From positions 34,099 through 98,098 of the forward strand of contig JAMOPJ010000032.1 in assembly GCA_027064525.1 (NCBI GenBank): a stretch of DNA of 64,000 bases. Reading direction: 5' to 3'. The notes below the pieces were generated by a model. That model saw only the letters and a program-made list of their open reading frames with translations. It did not search any database and was not told where the DNA came from. The translations under genes and the position numbers were made by a program. Positions 1 through 6,777 of the stretch are shown here, piece after piece. This DNA comes from Archaeoglobaceae archaeon. GTDB taxonomy: Archaea; Halobacteriota; Archaeoglobi; Archaeoglobales; Archaeoglobaceae. Position 1 is the stretch's first letter. Every line of letters begins with the position of its first letter.

Positions 1-282
1 AAAGATGATTTCGTGAACTGTCTCAAGAAAGAGAGAAAAGGTCACCTCTAACAGATGAGCGAACTATCAAGAAATATCTAGACTGCTAAGCAAGTATTAT
101 AGTAAAAACAAATAACATCAATGGAAGAATTAAGAGAAATTGTCTATTCTGTCGATAAATCATGAAATAACTTCGCTAAAGCTTCAAGAAATCTAATTTA
201 TTATCTGGTTAGCCGCGATAAATTGGATGAAAGCATGACTAATAAGATATCAATAAATCCAACCAAAAACCCTAGGGAAAAA
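1..282. other. AT-rich stretch without a clear gene
   Basis: Frame 1 is open from base 1 to a TAA at 49-51 and could be the last 16 codons of a gene lying outside the window, but nothing else supports it. A 13-codon ATG frame begins near 121 and stops at once. The rest is AT-rich with stop codons in all frames. I see no RNA gene or repeat. The neighbouring decayed genes suggest degraded accessory DNA. Confidence 0.4.
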
Positions 283-408
283 TCATAGCTTTGCTAGTCT
301 CTTGAGTAAAGCATCGAATTCTTTCATACTTTGCTTTAAAGCTCTCTCATATTCTGGTCTCAACACCTTTTCATTCTTCTTTTTCTTTTTTCTTCTTTCT
401 TCTGGCAT
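283..408 (-). CDS. possible 41-aa basic peptide overlapping the Fic/Doc gene
   Basis: A reading frame of 41 codons starts at an ATG (408-406) inside the 3' end of the upstream Fic/Doc-like gene, overlaps it by 38 bases in another frame, and ends at TGA 285-283. The start is lysine/arginine rich (a run of five lysines at residues 7-11). The second half is a predicted amphipathic helix rich in Leu, Lys and Glu. The overlap would fit translational coupling with the toxin gene, and a helical basic peptide could be a partner or antitoxin, but Phd-type antitoxins normally precede doc. It is equally possible that this is a chance frame in A-rich DNA. No family is recognised. Confidence 0.3.
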   Translation of the reverse strand: MPEERRKKKKKNEKVLRPEYERALKQSMKEFDALLKRLAKL

Positions 409-799
409 CCTTAACACCTACTTTTTTAGTATTAGACTTTAACCATTTAACTATTTCTTCGGTATCTTTTCCTTTCATCGCTAACTCCAGTATGAACTCT
501 AAAATCTCATCTTCGCTTGCTGTAAATTTGTATCCTTTGGCTTTTAAAATTGTATCAGCTACTTCAAATCCAGTTCTTTTGTTTCCATCAACAAACGGAT
601 GACCACTTATGATTTCCCTCATTAACACTGCTACTTTCCAAAATATCGACTTTCTTGGGTGAATATTTACCCAATCCACAGCAAACTCAAGTATTCCTCG
701 ATTAAGTATGCCAGATTCTCCACCATATTTTTCAATTATCCTCTCATGAATCTCTATGATTTCTTCTACAGTAATTAGAGGCTTTCTTCTCCTAGCCAT
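371..799 (-). CDS. Fic/Doc family protein (toxin-like nucleotidyl/phosphotransferase)
   Basis: This 142-aa protein carries the Fic core motif HPFVDGNKRTG at residues 67-77: the catalytic His67, the acidic and glycine anion-hole residues, and Asn and Arg for phosphate binding. The N-terminal segment with IxxIH and the 'YGGESGILNRGILEFAV' type sequence is characteristic of the Doc (death-on-curing) branch. Fic proteins transfer AMP, and Doc proteins a phosphate, onto target proteins such as elongation factor Tu; which reaction applies here cannot be read from the sequence. The C-terminus is a lysine-rich tail (residues 123-142). No Phd/antitoxin gene is seen upstream; a 41-codon frame overlaps the 3' end. 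The gene sits in decayed accessory DNA, so it may be an orphan. The ATG at 799 begins the conserved region and no better start is seen. Confidence 0.8.
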   Translation of the reverse strand: MARRRKPLITVEEIIEIHERIIEKYGGESGILNRGILEFAVDWVNIHPRKSIFWKVAVLMREIISGHPFVDGNKRTGFEVADTILKAKGYKFTASEDEILEFILELAMKGKDTEEIVKWLKSNTKKVGVKDARRKKKKEKEE

Positions 800-957
800 G
801 ATGTTCTATCCTCCCTACAGTTGCCATGCTTGGCAAATATCGTACTTGATAATGTTTGCTATTCTCAATTATTAATATTTTTTATAATGAATAATAAAAA
901 TATCTGATAACGTTTAGTTTGGGCCAAAAAATAGGGATAATTTAAAAATTTCAAATC

Positions 958-1212
958 CTACTCGGAGGCTTCCTTGTTTTCAGATGAGATTTTGCTAAGC
1001 ACCTTAATCCACTCTAAACCTCGCTCAGCATAATAATGTGCATTTGGAAAATCCCATCCCTCGCTAGCCCTAATTTCACATTCTAACCCTGATATTAGCT
1101 GGATATCTTCCTCAGCCGAAGACTTCAATACAACAAGAGGCTGTTTGGTATTCAATAACTGTTGTATCCTATAGTAATACCAACACCATCCGTCAGGCAA
1201 GAGTATGGACAC
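958..1212 (-). CDS. doubtful 84-aa reading frame, possible gene remnant
   Basis: An open frame of 84 codons whose C-terminal two thirds has a protein-like composition (acidic, with a W-x-x-x-A-x-Y-Y-A-E-R pattern near residues 53-66). The first 25 residues, with WCWYYYR, look unnatural. There is no TATA box or ribosome binding site ahead of it, and its start overlaps a competing frame on the plus strand. It could be the tail of a broken gene. I do not recognise a family. Bases 800-957, between this frame and the Fic/Doc gene, are AT-rich and hold no gene. Confidence 0.2.
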   Translation of the reverse strand: MSILLPDGWCWYYYRIQQLLNTKQPLVVLKSSAEEDIQLISGLECEIRASEGWDFPNAHYYAERGLEWIKVLSKISSENKEASE

Positions 1213-1643
1213 AGTATAGCCAGTGCTGAAAGCAACTATACCACAACACGTCGTGTTAGGCTTTCAGCAACAAGGAAAGTGAGCCGGAAACGTTTGAGAC
1301 GTTTTGGGTTAGGTTTAGTTGGAATTACTAGTCTAAAAGGAGCGAAAATTGCTCCACCGCCCAGTAAGACTAGACATGTGAAAATACCCAGCTGGGAAGA
1401 ACGATTAGAGCGAAAATTAAGATTTCGATTCGATTAGCACTTGCTGGAATTGGAATAACCTACGTATTTGCGGGAATAGATAAACTAAAAGAAACTATCT
1501 TTGGATGGATTTATCTAATTCTTGGCACATTTACAAGCATTATGGCTATTACAGCTATACCAAACATAGTTAAGAAGAAACGAAGAAGAAAAGCTAAAAA
1601 TCAGGATTATCTTATTTGTTGCTACCCCTATAAATGGTGCTGA
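1162..1643 (+). pseudogene. decayed small membrane-protein gene, frameshifted and interrupted by the MITE
   Basis: A plus-strand frame from 1162 encodes a very basic sequence (many Arg/Lys at residues 29-50 and 76-89) and stops at 1437. A second frame, open from 1374 without any start codon, continues with two hydrophobic segments (about 1431-1500 and 1503-1575) followed by a KKKRRRKAK stretch. Joining the frames near 1430 gives a plausible protein: basic cytosolic part, two membrane helices, basic tail. The second frame stops at 1641-1643 inside the MITE. With the MITE and one target copy removed it would run on for about 14 codons into 1724-1770. This reads as an old broken gene later hit by the element. 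Family unknown; the joining is my inference. Confidence 0.35.
1224..1269. repeat. nested inverted repeat able to form a hairpin or cruciform
   Basis: TGCTGAAAGC (1224-1233) is perfectly inverted as GCTTTCAGCA (1260-1269). Nested inside is AACACG (1245-1250) and its complement CGTGTT (1252-1257) around a single T. It lies within decayed DNA beside a MITE. It could be a recombination or transposon end, or part of an old terminator; nothing decides between these. Confidence 0.5.
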
Positions 1644-1723
1644 CCCTTTTAGGTTAGACTTTATATACAGCGAGGCTTTAATGTGGTTGCTTTAACCATT
1701 ATGGGGTCAGCACCCCTATAAAT
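1627..1723. mobile_element. 79-bp MITE-like element with 9-bp target-site duplication
   Basis: The element occupies 1636-1714. Its ends are perfect 11-bp inverted repeats, GGTGCTGACCC at 1636-1646 and GGGTCAGCACC at 1704-1714, with weaker similarity continuing about 12 bases inward. It is flanked on both sides by the direct repeat CCTATAAAT (1627-1635 and 1715-1723), the expected mark of transposition. It is too short to code for a transposase, so it must have been moved by an enzyme encoded elsewhere. The same 11 bases, followed by a TTTATAT block in a similar position, form the left end of the insertion sequence at 63874, the likely source of that enzyme. It lies in the 3' part of a decayed membrane-protein gene. 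Confidence 0.85.
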
Positions 1724-2011
1724 ACCACAAATTTCATAAACAGCTACATGACAAAGATTGATGAGGACATTGACGAAAGTGTCCGCACACATAGAATCAA
1801 CGATAAGCGAGCAATCAGCCAAAAAAGGCAACCAAAAAGAAAACATCCTAGGTTGAGTATAACGATATAACCAGAAAACTATAAATTTGTCAAAGAAAAA
1901 TTAAAACCAGTTAGCGAAAAGATAGATGCATTCATAGAGTCTCTAAGGACTGGAGAGCCTTTGGAAATTTATCTGTTTGGGAAAAATCTCTTGAAAGTCC
2001 TCCTACGGTGC
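1724..2011. other. gene-free stretch before tRNA-Arg
   Basis: 288 bases between the MITE and the tRNA. A plus-strand frame near 1745-1880 has a charged, protein-like composition but stops early and lacks a start. A second short open stretch, about 1885-1985, also has no start. These look like remnants of genes. I see no promoter, repeat or integrase gene, and no copy of the tRNA 3' end that would mark an attachment site. Confidence 0.4.
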
Positions 2012-2086
2012 GGACCCGTAGCCTAGCTTGGATAGGGCGTGGGCCTCCTAAGCCCAAGGTCGCGGGTTCAAATCCCGCCGGGTCCG
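2012..2086 (+). tRNA. tRNA-Arg(CCU)
   Basis: A 75-base cloverleaf. Acceptor stem GGACCCG (2012-2018) pairs with CGGGTCC (2079-2085), with discriminator G at 2086. The anticodon stem TGGGC/GCCCA encloses loop CTCCTAA (2045-2051), giving anticodon CCT, which reads the AGG arginine codon. The T arm is GCGGG-TTCAAAT-CCCGC (2062-2078). No intron and no encoded CCA. It separates decayed accessory DNA on the left from core genes on the right, the usual place for integrated elements. Confidence 0.96.
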
Positions 2087-2135
2087 CTTTTCTTTTAATC
2101 GGAAAGCTAATATCTTCCATTATTGAGATCATGAT

Positions 2136-2321
2136 ATGTATCTGCACGGGCACATGATGTTTCCAGATTACGTTGCGATAGCTATGCTAATTGGAACGAT
2201 GGCTTTCCTGCTCTGTTTGACCTTCTATGCTGTTATTCAATTGGGAGTAGAAGTTATATTGCATAGAGCAAACTATCCTTATGAAGTGCTCAACCTGTGG
2301 AAAAGAGCTGAGCGAGAATGA
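2136..2321 (+). CDS. small single-pass membrane protein of unknown function
   Basis: 61 codons from ATG 2136 (alternatives ATG 2151 and 2154). Residues about 10-40 form one long hydrophobic segment, followed by a short polar tail ending in charged residues, so a one-helix membrane protein is predicted. It overlaps the next gene, a zinc-finger protein starting at 2281, by 41 bases in another frame, which suggests coupled translation. No ribosome binding site is evident. The family is not recognised. Confidence 0.45.
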   Translation: MYLHGHMMFPDYVAIAMLIGTMAFLLCLTFYAVIQLGVEVILHRANYPYEVLNLWKRAERE

Positions 2322-2544
2322 GGTCAGATTTTGTAGCATGTGTAAATCTCCTATCTGCTTGGACTGCATGAGGTATACTGTTGTTAGAAAAAAGATCTTA
2401 CATAAAGAGTGCTTCGAATCCATTCCTGTCTGTAAGAACTGCTTGCCGGAGGAGAGGGTAAAAAAGAAGCTTGCAAAAATGGTCGATGAAGTTTTTAGCT
2501 CCGTATGCGACATTCTTAGTCAAAATGCTTTGCGGAAACCTTAA
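2281..2544 (+). CDS. small zinc-ribbon / double zinc-finger protein
   Basis: 87 aa. Eight cysteines in pairs are visible: CSTC (residues 3-6), CSMC (18-21), CLDC (26-29), then a His-Lys-Glu-Cys group near 41-44 and CKNC near 51-54. This arrangement fits two treble-clef or RING-like zinc sites, as in archaeal small zinc-finger proteins that bind nucleic acid or protein partners. The C-terminal third is helical and charged. It overlaps the membrane-protein gene upstream, and its last 29 bases overlap the convergent R15P isomerase gene. Function unknown; zinc binding is inferred from the cysteine spacing. Confidence 0.65.
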   Translation: MKCSTCGKELSENEVRFCSMCKSPICLDCMRYTVVRKKILHKECFESIPVCKNCLPEERVKKKLAKMVDEVFSSVCDILSQNALRKP

Positions 2545-3466
2545 TCTCCTCATAACTTATGCCTGTGTAACCCAAACGCTCTCTGATTATCACATAAGCC
2601 ATCTCCGGCGGAATGGCCCCAATTTCGGTGATTATCAGATCGATGTAATCTCTTGGCGTTACATCGAACGCGGGGTTTCTAACTTTGACGTTCTTAAGAG
2701 CTAATATCTCCTTAGGAGCTACCTCCTCAGGATCCCTCTCCTCTATTACGACAAGCTCACCGAAGAGCGTCTTAGGACTGAACTTGTATGTCTCAGCTGC
2801 GACCATAAACGGGACTCTCGCCTCCTTAGCACAGAGAGCGATCTGAGAAGTTCCTATCTTGTTTATCAGTGCGCCATTGACCGTAATGGTGTCTGCCCCA
2901 ACTATGACACAGTCCACGTCGTTTATGAAGTATCTTACCGCAGAATCTACGATGAGAGTTACCGGAATACCCTCTTCGCTGAGCTCTCTCACCGTCAGAT
3001 GACCCTGATATCTCGGCCTCGACTCTGTGGCTATAACTTCAATCTTCTTCCCCTGCCTAAAGGCAGTCTTTATAACGGACAAAGCAGCTGAGGAGTTGCA
3101 GTGGGTCATTATCACGTATCCATCCTTTATTCTCTTCGCTCCTATTTCACCTATCTTTTCTCTTGCCGTATCGACCCACCTTATAAACTCCTCCGCCCTC
3201 CTTATCGCATCCCTTCTCTTTTCCTCGTCATCTTTTCCACTGTATCTCATGACGTAGTTTATGGCATTGAACAGGCTCACAGCTGTGGGACGGGTGTTCA
3301 TCAAAGTTTCTGCCGCCCACCTCATGTTCTTGTCGAAGTCTCTTTCTATGAGCTCCGCAAACATCTTAAGGCTTTCAGCGGCAAATTTTGCAATTCTCGC
3401 TGCACCCCTAACTTCCATCGTTTTGATCTTCATAGCGGCATCTTCGATCATCTTAAACGCATCCAT
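2516..3466 (-). CDS. ribose-1,5-bisphosphate isomerase (eIF2B-like family)
   Basis: Converts ribose 1,5-bisphosphate to ribulose 1,5-bisphosphate, the middle step of the archaeal AMP degradation pathway (AMP phosphorylase, this enzyme, then type III Rubisco). The 316-aa protein has the usual length. It shows the family marks: a helical N-terminal domain with an RxxTRPTAVSLFNA-like segment (about 52-66), the catalytic-site region THCNS (about 121-125), ESRPRYQG (about 148-155) and the GADTI loop (about 190-194). Its C-terminus resembles eIF2B alpha and MtnA, its relatives, but the TRPT and ESRP variants favour the R15P isomerase branch. It is a single gene, convergent with the zinc-finger gene. 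It implies that the organism carries AMP phosphorylase and form III Rubisco elsewhere. Confidence 0.88.
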   Translation of the reverse strand: MDAFKMIEDAAMKIKTMEVRGAARIAKFAAESLKMFAELIERDFDKNMRWAAETLMNTRPTAVSLFNAINYVMRYSGKDDEEKRRDAIRRAEEFIRWVDTAREKIGEIGAKRIKDGYVIMTHCNSSAALSVIKTAFRQGKKIEVIATESRPRYQGHLTVRELSEEGIPVTLIVDSAVRYFINDVDCVIVGADTITVNGALINKIGTSQIALCAKEARVPFMVAAETYKFSPKTLFGELVVIEERDPEEVAPKEILALKNVKVRNPAFDVTPRDYIDLIITEIGAIPPEMAYVIIRERLGYTGISYEEIKVSAKHFD

Positions 3467-3586
3467 ACTCTCAGTCCTAATTCAGGATAAATTAATCTTA
3501 TGCCGTAATAAAAATAAAAAATATAATTACTCTCTCAGAAAACTTTATAATGTTCGACACTGAAATCAATTATGGTGATTATAATC

Positions 3587-4282
3587 ATGGAAAGAGTTTC
3601 AACCGGTGTTGAGGGTTTAGATAGGATGCTTAACGGTGGTTTGATAAAAGGAAGAACGTATCTCGTTAAAGGATGCCCCGGTGCTGGGAAAACTATCCTT
3701 TCGATCCTGTTTCTGCTTGATGGTGCTAAGAGGGGTGAGAACGTTCTGTTCATCTCGCTCGCTGAAGGTGTTGACGAGATAAGGGAAAACATGAACTACT
3801 TAGGACTGGATGTTTCGGGAATAGAGTTCATTGACGCATCGCCTACGGGAGATAAGACGATATTTGGGGATCTGTTTTTTACGAGCTTCGATATAGATAC
3901 TCAGGGCTTTAAGTCGATGCTTGAGGCAAGGTTTGACAAATCAGCTCCTTCGAGGCTCGTGATAGATTCAATAACAATGCTGAGAGTCTCGGCTAAAAGC
4001 GAGATGGAATACAGGAGAGATCTTCTCAGTTTAATCGGAATGTTCAAGAGGTTCAACGTGACGACCTTCCTCACATCAGACATATACGAGAAGAACGTTG
4101 AGGATTATCTCGTAAGCGGGGTGATCGAACTACACATGATAGACATCAAGGGCAAGATCTTGAGAGGAGTAAGGATTGCCAAGATGAGGGGAATCGAATT
4201 CGACGATACCATGAGGCCCTACAAGATAGTGAAGGGTGGAATGGAGGTCTATAGCGATCTGAGTCTGTTCGAAGAGAGGTGA
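3587..4282 (+). CDS. KaiC-like RecA-family ATPase, active copy
   Basis: 231 aa from ATG 3587, chosen because GGTGAT (3574-3579) sits 7 bases upstream; an earlier in-frame ATG lies inside that signal. The protein opens with the KaiC signature (TGVEGLDRMLNGG) and has Walker A GCPGAGKT at residues 29-36 and a Walker B-like LVIDS at about 124-128. It is a single KaiC domain of the kind used in archaeal signalling (compare KaiC-like and FlaH proteins). It heads a tightly spaced operon with two degenerate KaiC-like proteins and two polytopic membrane proteins, which suggests a membrane-linked regulatory complex. ATP binding is well supported; the process controlled is unknown. Confidence 0.85.
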   Translation: MERVSTGVEGLDRMLNGGLIKGRTYLVKGCPGAGKTILSILFLLDGAKRGENVLFISLAEGVDEIRENMNYLGLDVSGIEFIDASPTGDKTIFGDLFFTSFDIDTQGFKSMLEARFDKSAPSRLVIDSITMLRVSAKSEMEYRRDLLSLIGMFKRFNVTTFLTSDIYEKNVEDYLVSGVIELHMIDIKGKILRGVRIAKMRGIEFDDTMRPYKIVKGGMEVYSDLSLFEER

Positions 4283-4295
4283 TTTAGAAGAGATT

Positions 4296-4985
4296 ATGAA
4301 GGTAGAGATAGTCTCGGACGGTATGAAGATGATCAAACTTCCCAAGCCTCTGAACTTGGTTTTGAATAGGATAGTTGAAGGAGAGGTCGTTCTGATTGAA
4401 TACAACAGCCTATCGAACATTGACTTGCTTCCGCTCAAGCTCACATCGATAGGAAATTCTGTCTTCGTTGAGATAGGCGACAAGCTTCAAGTCAAGCTAT
4501 ATGCCCTAATAAACGCTCTCAAAGATACGGATCCTGAGTTGCTCGATGCTATAAGGAAGACTCCCATAATAAGCGTTTCAAATTTCGCTATGAGTTTTCC
4601 CGGATTCAACATAGTGAACGTTCCGCTCAACGAGATCACGAAGATGATTTCGAAGTTCTACTCCTTCATGAAGGACAGCCGAGAGAATCATCTCCTCGTG
4701 ATATGCGGAATCGAACAGATTGCCCTCCACTTCGACATACAGAACTTCTTGAGAGAATTCGCCGGGCTTAAGGTTGCTCTGCCGAGCGTAACCTTTGTAG
4801 GATTTTTGAACTACGATGCCGTCGACAAGAGAGATCTCGCTATATTCGAAAGCATGGCCACCACGGTCGTTAGAATAGAGGGTGCAGTGGATATGGAACG
4901 CAAGAAAATCAGAAAATACATATATCCTATAAAATCTATAAATCCGGTTAGGTGTGATGTTGCGGAGATAAAGCATGAGATTTGA
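4296..4985 (+). CDS. degenerate KaiC-like protein without Walker A
   Basis: 229 aa. Hydrophobic strands alternating with helices, and a segment around residue 130 (LLVICGIEQIAL) in the place of a Walker B strand, resemble the RecA/KaiC fold. However, the glycine-rich phosphate loop is absent: where it would be (about residues 28-42) the sequence reads VEGEVVLIEYNSLSN. It starts 13 bases after the active KaiC-like gene and overlaps the next gene by 11 bases, so the products are probably made together and may form a hetero-oligomer with the active ATPase. Homology is inferred from pattern and context; a profile search would be needed to be sure. Archaeal DUF257-like KaiC relatives are the nearest comparison I can offer. 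Confidence 0.6.
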   Translation: MKVEIVSDGMKMIKLPKPLNLVLNRIVEGEVVLIEYNSLSNIDLLPLKLTSIGNSVFVEIGDKLQVKLYALINALKDTDPELLDAIRKTPIISVSNFAMSFPGFNIVNVPLNEITKMISKFYSFMKDSRENHLLVICGIEQIALHFDIQNFLREFAGLKVALPSVTFVGFLNYDAVDKRDLAIFESMATTVVRIEGAVDMERKKIRKYIYPIKSINPVRCDVAEIKHEI

Positions 4986-5580
4986 CGTTTTGAAGTTTGA
5001 CGAGATCGTTGGAGATATCGCGGGCGGGAGGGTTATCTTAATCGAAACCGTAGGAGATCTCGGCTTGAGGTTAGCTTTGGGATTTTTGAAGAACGCGATA
5101 AAGGAGGGTATTGGCGTTTTTGCGATAGTCCCAAAGAGGTTGAAGGACGATCTCAAAAAGGAGCTGAATGCTGCTAAGATTCTAACTCCTAACGACGAAT
5201 TCACGTTGCACGAGCTTTTTACAATATCCCTAGCAATAAAGAAGCTTGAGGAGAGAGTCGGGTTGATAGATATCCTCCAACCCCTTTTGATAATTCATTC
5301 TCCGGAGAAAGTTTATCAGCTTTTTCAGGAGATATGCGACATAGTTAGAGAGAAGAAGGGTATCCTCATTGCTATAATTGATAAGAAGCTTGCAGATTCG
5401 AAAATTTTGGCTATGTTCGAGAATGAGGCGGACTACGTTATAGATATAGAGGAGATTGTAGAGGGCCTGAGGATAAGAAGAGGTATCAGGGTCAAGAAGA
5501 ATCCGAACAAGCCACCCAGCAAGTTTTATGAGCTCATAGTCAACGAGCACGGGATGAGGTTGGGTGAGCAGATTGATTGA
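4975..5580 (+). CDS. second degenerate KaiC-like protein
   Basis: 201 aa, overlapping the preceding gene by 11 bases. It opens with FDEIVGDIAGGRVILIE, matching the KaiC-type entry into the P-loop strand, but then reads TVGDLGLRLALGFLK with no GxxGxGKT. Later segments (PLLIIHS near residue 104, GILIAIID near 133) match the order of RecA core strands, and the C-terminal RIRRGIRVKKNPNKPPSKFYEL (split here: RIRRGIRVKKN then PNKPPSKFYEL) resembles the end of KaiC domains that binds a partner subunit. It is therefore probably a non-hydrolysing partner of the active KaiC-like ATPase. The role is unknown. Confidence 0.6.
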   Translation: MRFDVLKFDEIVGDIAGGRVILIETVGDLGLRLALGFLKNAIKEGIGVFAIVPKRLKDDLKKELNAAKILTPNDEFTLHELFTISLAIKKLEERVGLIDILQPLLIIHSPEKVYQLFQEICDIVREKKGILIAIIDKKLADSKILAMFENEADYVIDIEEIVEGLRIRRGIRVKKNPNKPPSKFYELIVNEHGMRLGEQID

Positions 5581-6154
5581 TTTGATCATAGCCATCGAGA
5601 TCGCGTTCTCCGCAGCTTTCGCTATCGTCTCAATGTATATAGCCATCTCCAACGTCATCAGACTTTGTGCGCTGGCTAAGAAGGATGCCAGAAGTGCAGG
5701 CATAAAGGTCGGGTTCGTTCTCTTCATGATAGGCATGGCATTTCTACCGGCAGCATACATAGTCGTTTTTCAACCCACGTTTTTCCTCATCATAGTAGGA
5801 CTACTTCTGATAGGTGCGGCGATAAAGGTTGAAAAGAGCAGAAAGGTCACCTCTCTTCAGATGGCATTGAGCTCGCCCTTTTACAACGTTCCAACGCTCT
5901 TTCACGCTCTATACACGATGCTGGTAGTATACATCCTGAACGGAGTTAGGGAAAAGACGATATTTAGAGACTGGGCAGTCGAAACCTACTACAAAGTGTC
6001 AACATGGCTTTTCGTTGGACAGCATGCACTTCTGCTCTTATTCTTTAGTCACAAAGATCTGATAATATATCATTCTCTCCTTCACATAACGGCATGGATA
6101 GTAGCGCTCTATCCCTCGATCGTCATATACGATTACATGAGGAGGTGGATATGA
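5564..6154 (+). CDS. polytopic membrane protein of the KaiC-like operon
   Basis: 196 aa from a GTG at 5564 (TTG 5573 is an alternative), overlapping the previous gene by 17 bases. About five to six hydrophobic segments: roughly 5-30, 48-68, 68-86, 110-127, 148-160 and 165-190. A short cytosolic loop with KxEKSRK lies after the third. The composition, with His and Tyr in the last helices, resembles small sensor or transducer membrane domains, but I recognise no family. Its place behind three KaiC-like genes and before a second membrane protein suggests that it anchors the complex or feeds it a signal. Confidence 0.65.
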   Translation: MSRLIDLIIAIEIAFSAAFAIVSMYIAISNVIRLCALAKKDARSAGIKVGFVLFMIGMAFLPAAYIVVFQPTFFLIIVGLLLIGAAIKVEKSRKVTSLQMALSSPFYNVPTLFHALYTMLVVYILNGVREKTIFRDWAVETYYKVSTWLFVGQHALLLLFFSHKDLIIYHSLLHITAWIVALYPSIVIYDYMRRWI

Positions 6155-6777
6155 TGCTCAAAATCATAGCGCTGTCCTACATATTCTTAGCGATCTCATC
6201 CGCGCTGATGCTCAAGGCAAGAAAGTTTACCAAGCTCTATCCTCTAGCCTTTGTATCCACTCTCATGTTCACCTTAGCGGCTGTAAATACGGAATATCAG
6301 GCCTACCTCGATATGATTGCGTCTATCTGCATGTATGTTGTTGTATTCACAGCGGTAAAAAACGGATTTCTTACATATAAAGGATTTAAGGCACCGTTTT
6401 TCGAAAAGAAGATTACGGCAATAGGTCTCATTTTGCTGGCGGTAGGAGTTATCTTGGGGCAGATACCACATAAATGCTTCTATATATGCGGGTTCAGATC
6501 TTTCTTAACAATAATTGTAGCGAGAATAGTATTGGCAAATACGTTCGCCATCCTAGCTCTTTCAAGAGAAAGAACACCGGTGAGGGTAGGTGATTACGAG
6601 GTTTTGATGCTCGCATCGTTTTTAATCCTCGCAGACGGTGCGATTGATATGACTCTCTACATCGCTGCGGACGTTCTGCTTAATGCAAACATAGATCCAA
6701 CACTCGTAATGTTAATAGATGTTCATCTTCTCTACACGGCATCACTTCTTTTCATGCTCACTATGCTGAGAAGGTGA
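6154..6777 (+). CDS. second polytopic membrane protein of the KaiC-like operon
   Basis: About 207 aa from ATG 6154, which overlaps the stop of the preceding gene (TGATG) and has GGAGGTG (6141-6147) upstream. ATG 6151 is the neighbouring alternative. Six to seven hydrophobic stretches of about 18-20 residues spread over the whole length suggest a membrane protein with very short loops. It resembles the previous protein in size and layout, so the two may be paralogues, but similarity in sequence is slight. The last 36 bases overlap the convergent thiL. The function is unknown; the context is a five-gene operon with KaiC-like ATPases. Confidence 0.65.
   Translation: MLKIIALSYIFLAISSALMLKARKFTKLYPLAFVSTLMFTLAAVNTEYQAYLDMIASICMYVVVFTAVKNGFLTYKGFKAPFFEKKITAIGLILLAVGVILGQIPHKCFYICGFRSFLTIIVARIVLANTFAILALSRERTPVRVGDYEVLMLASFLILADGAIDMTLYIAADVLLNANIDPTLVMLIDVHLLYTASLLFMLTMLRR

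Noticed and set aside
2012..2086. tRNA-Arg as an attachment site for an integrated element
   Set aside because: No repeated copy of the tRNA 3' end and no integrase gene in the window, so integration is not supported here.
4578..5204. Minus-strand frame of 208 codons in the KaiC-like operon
   Set aside because: It lies antisense to two overlapping genes with binding sites and has an unnatural composition.
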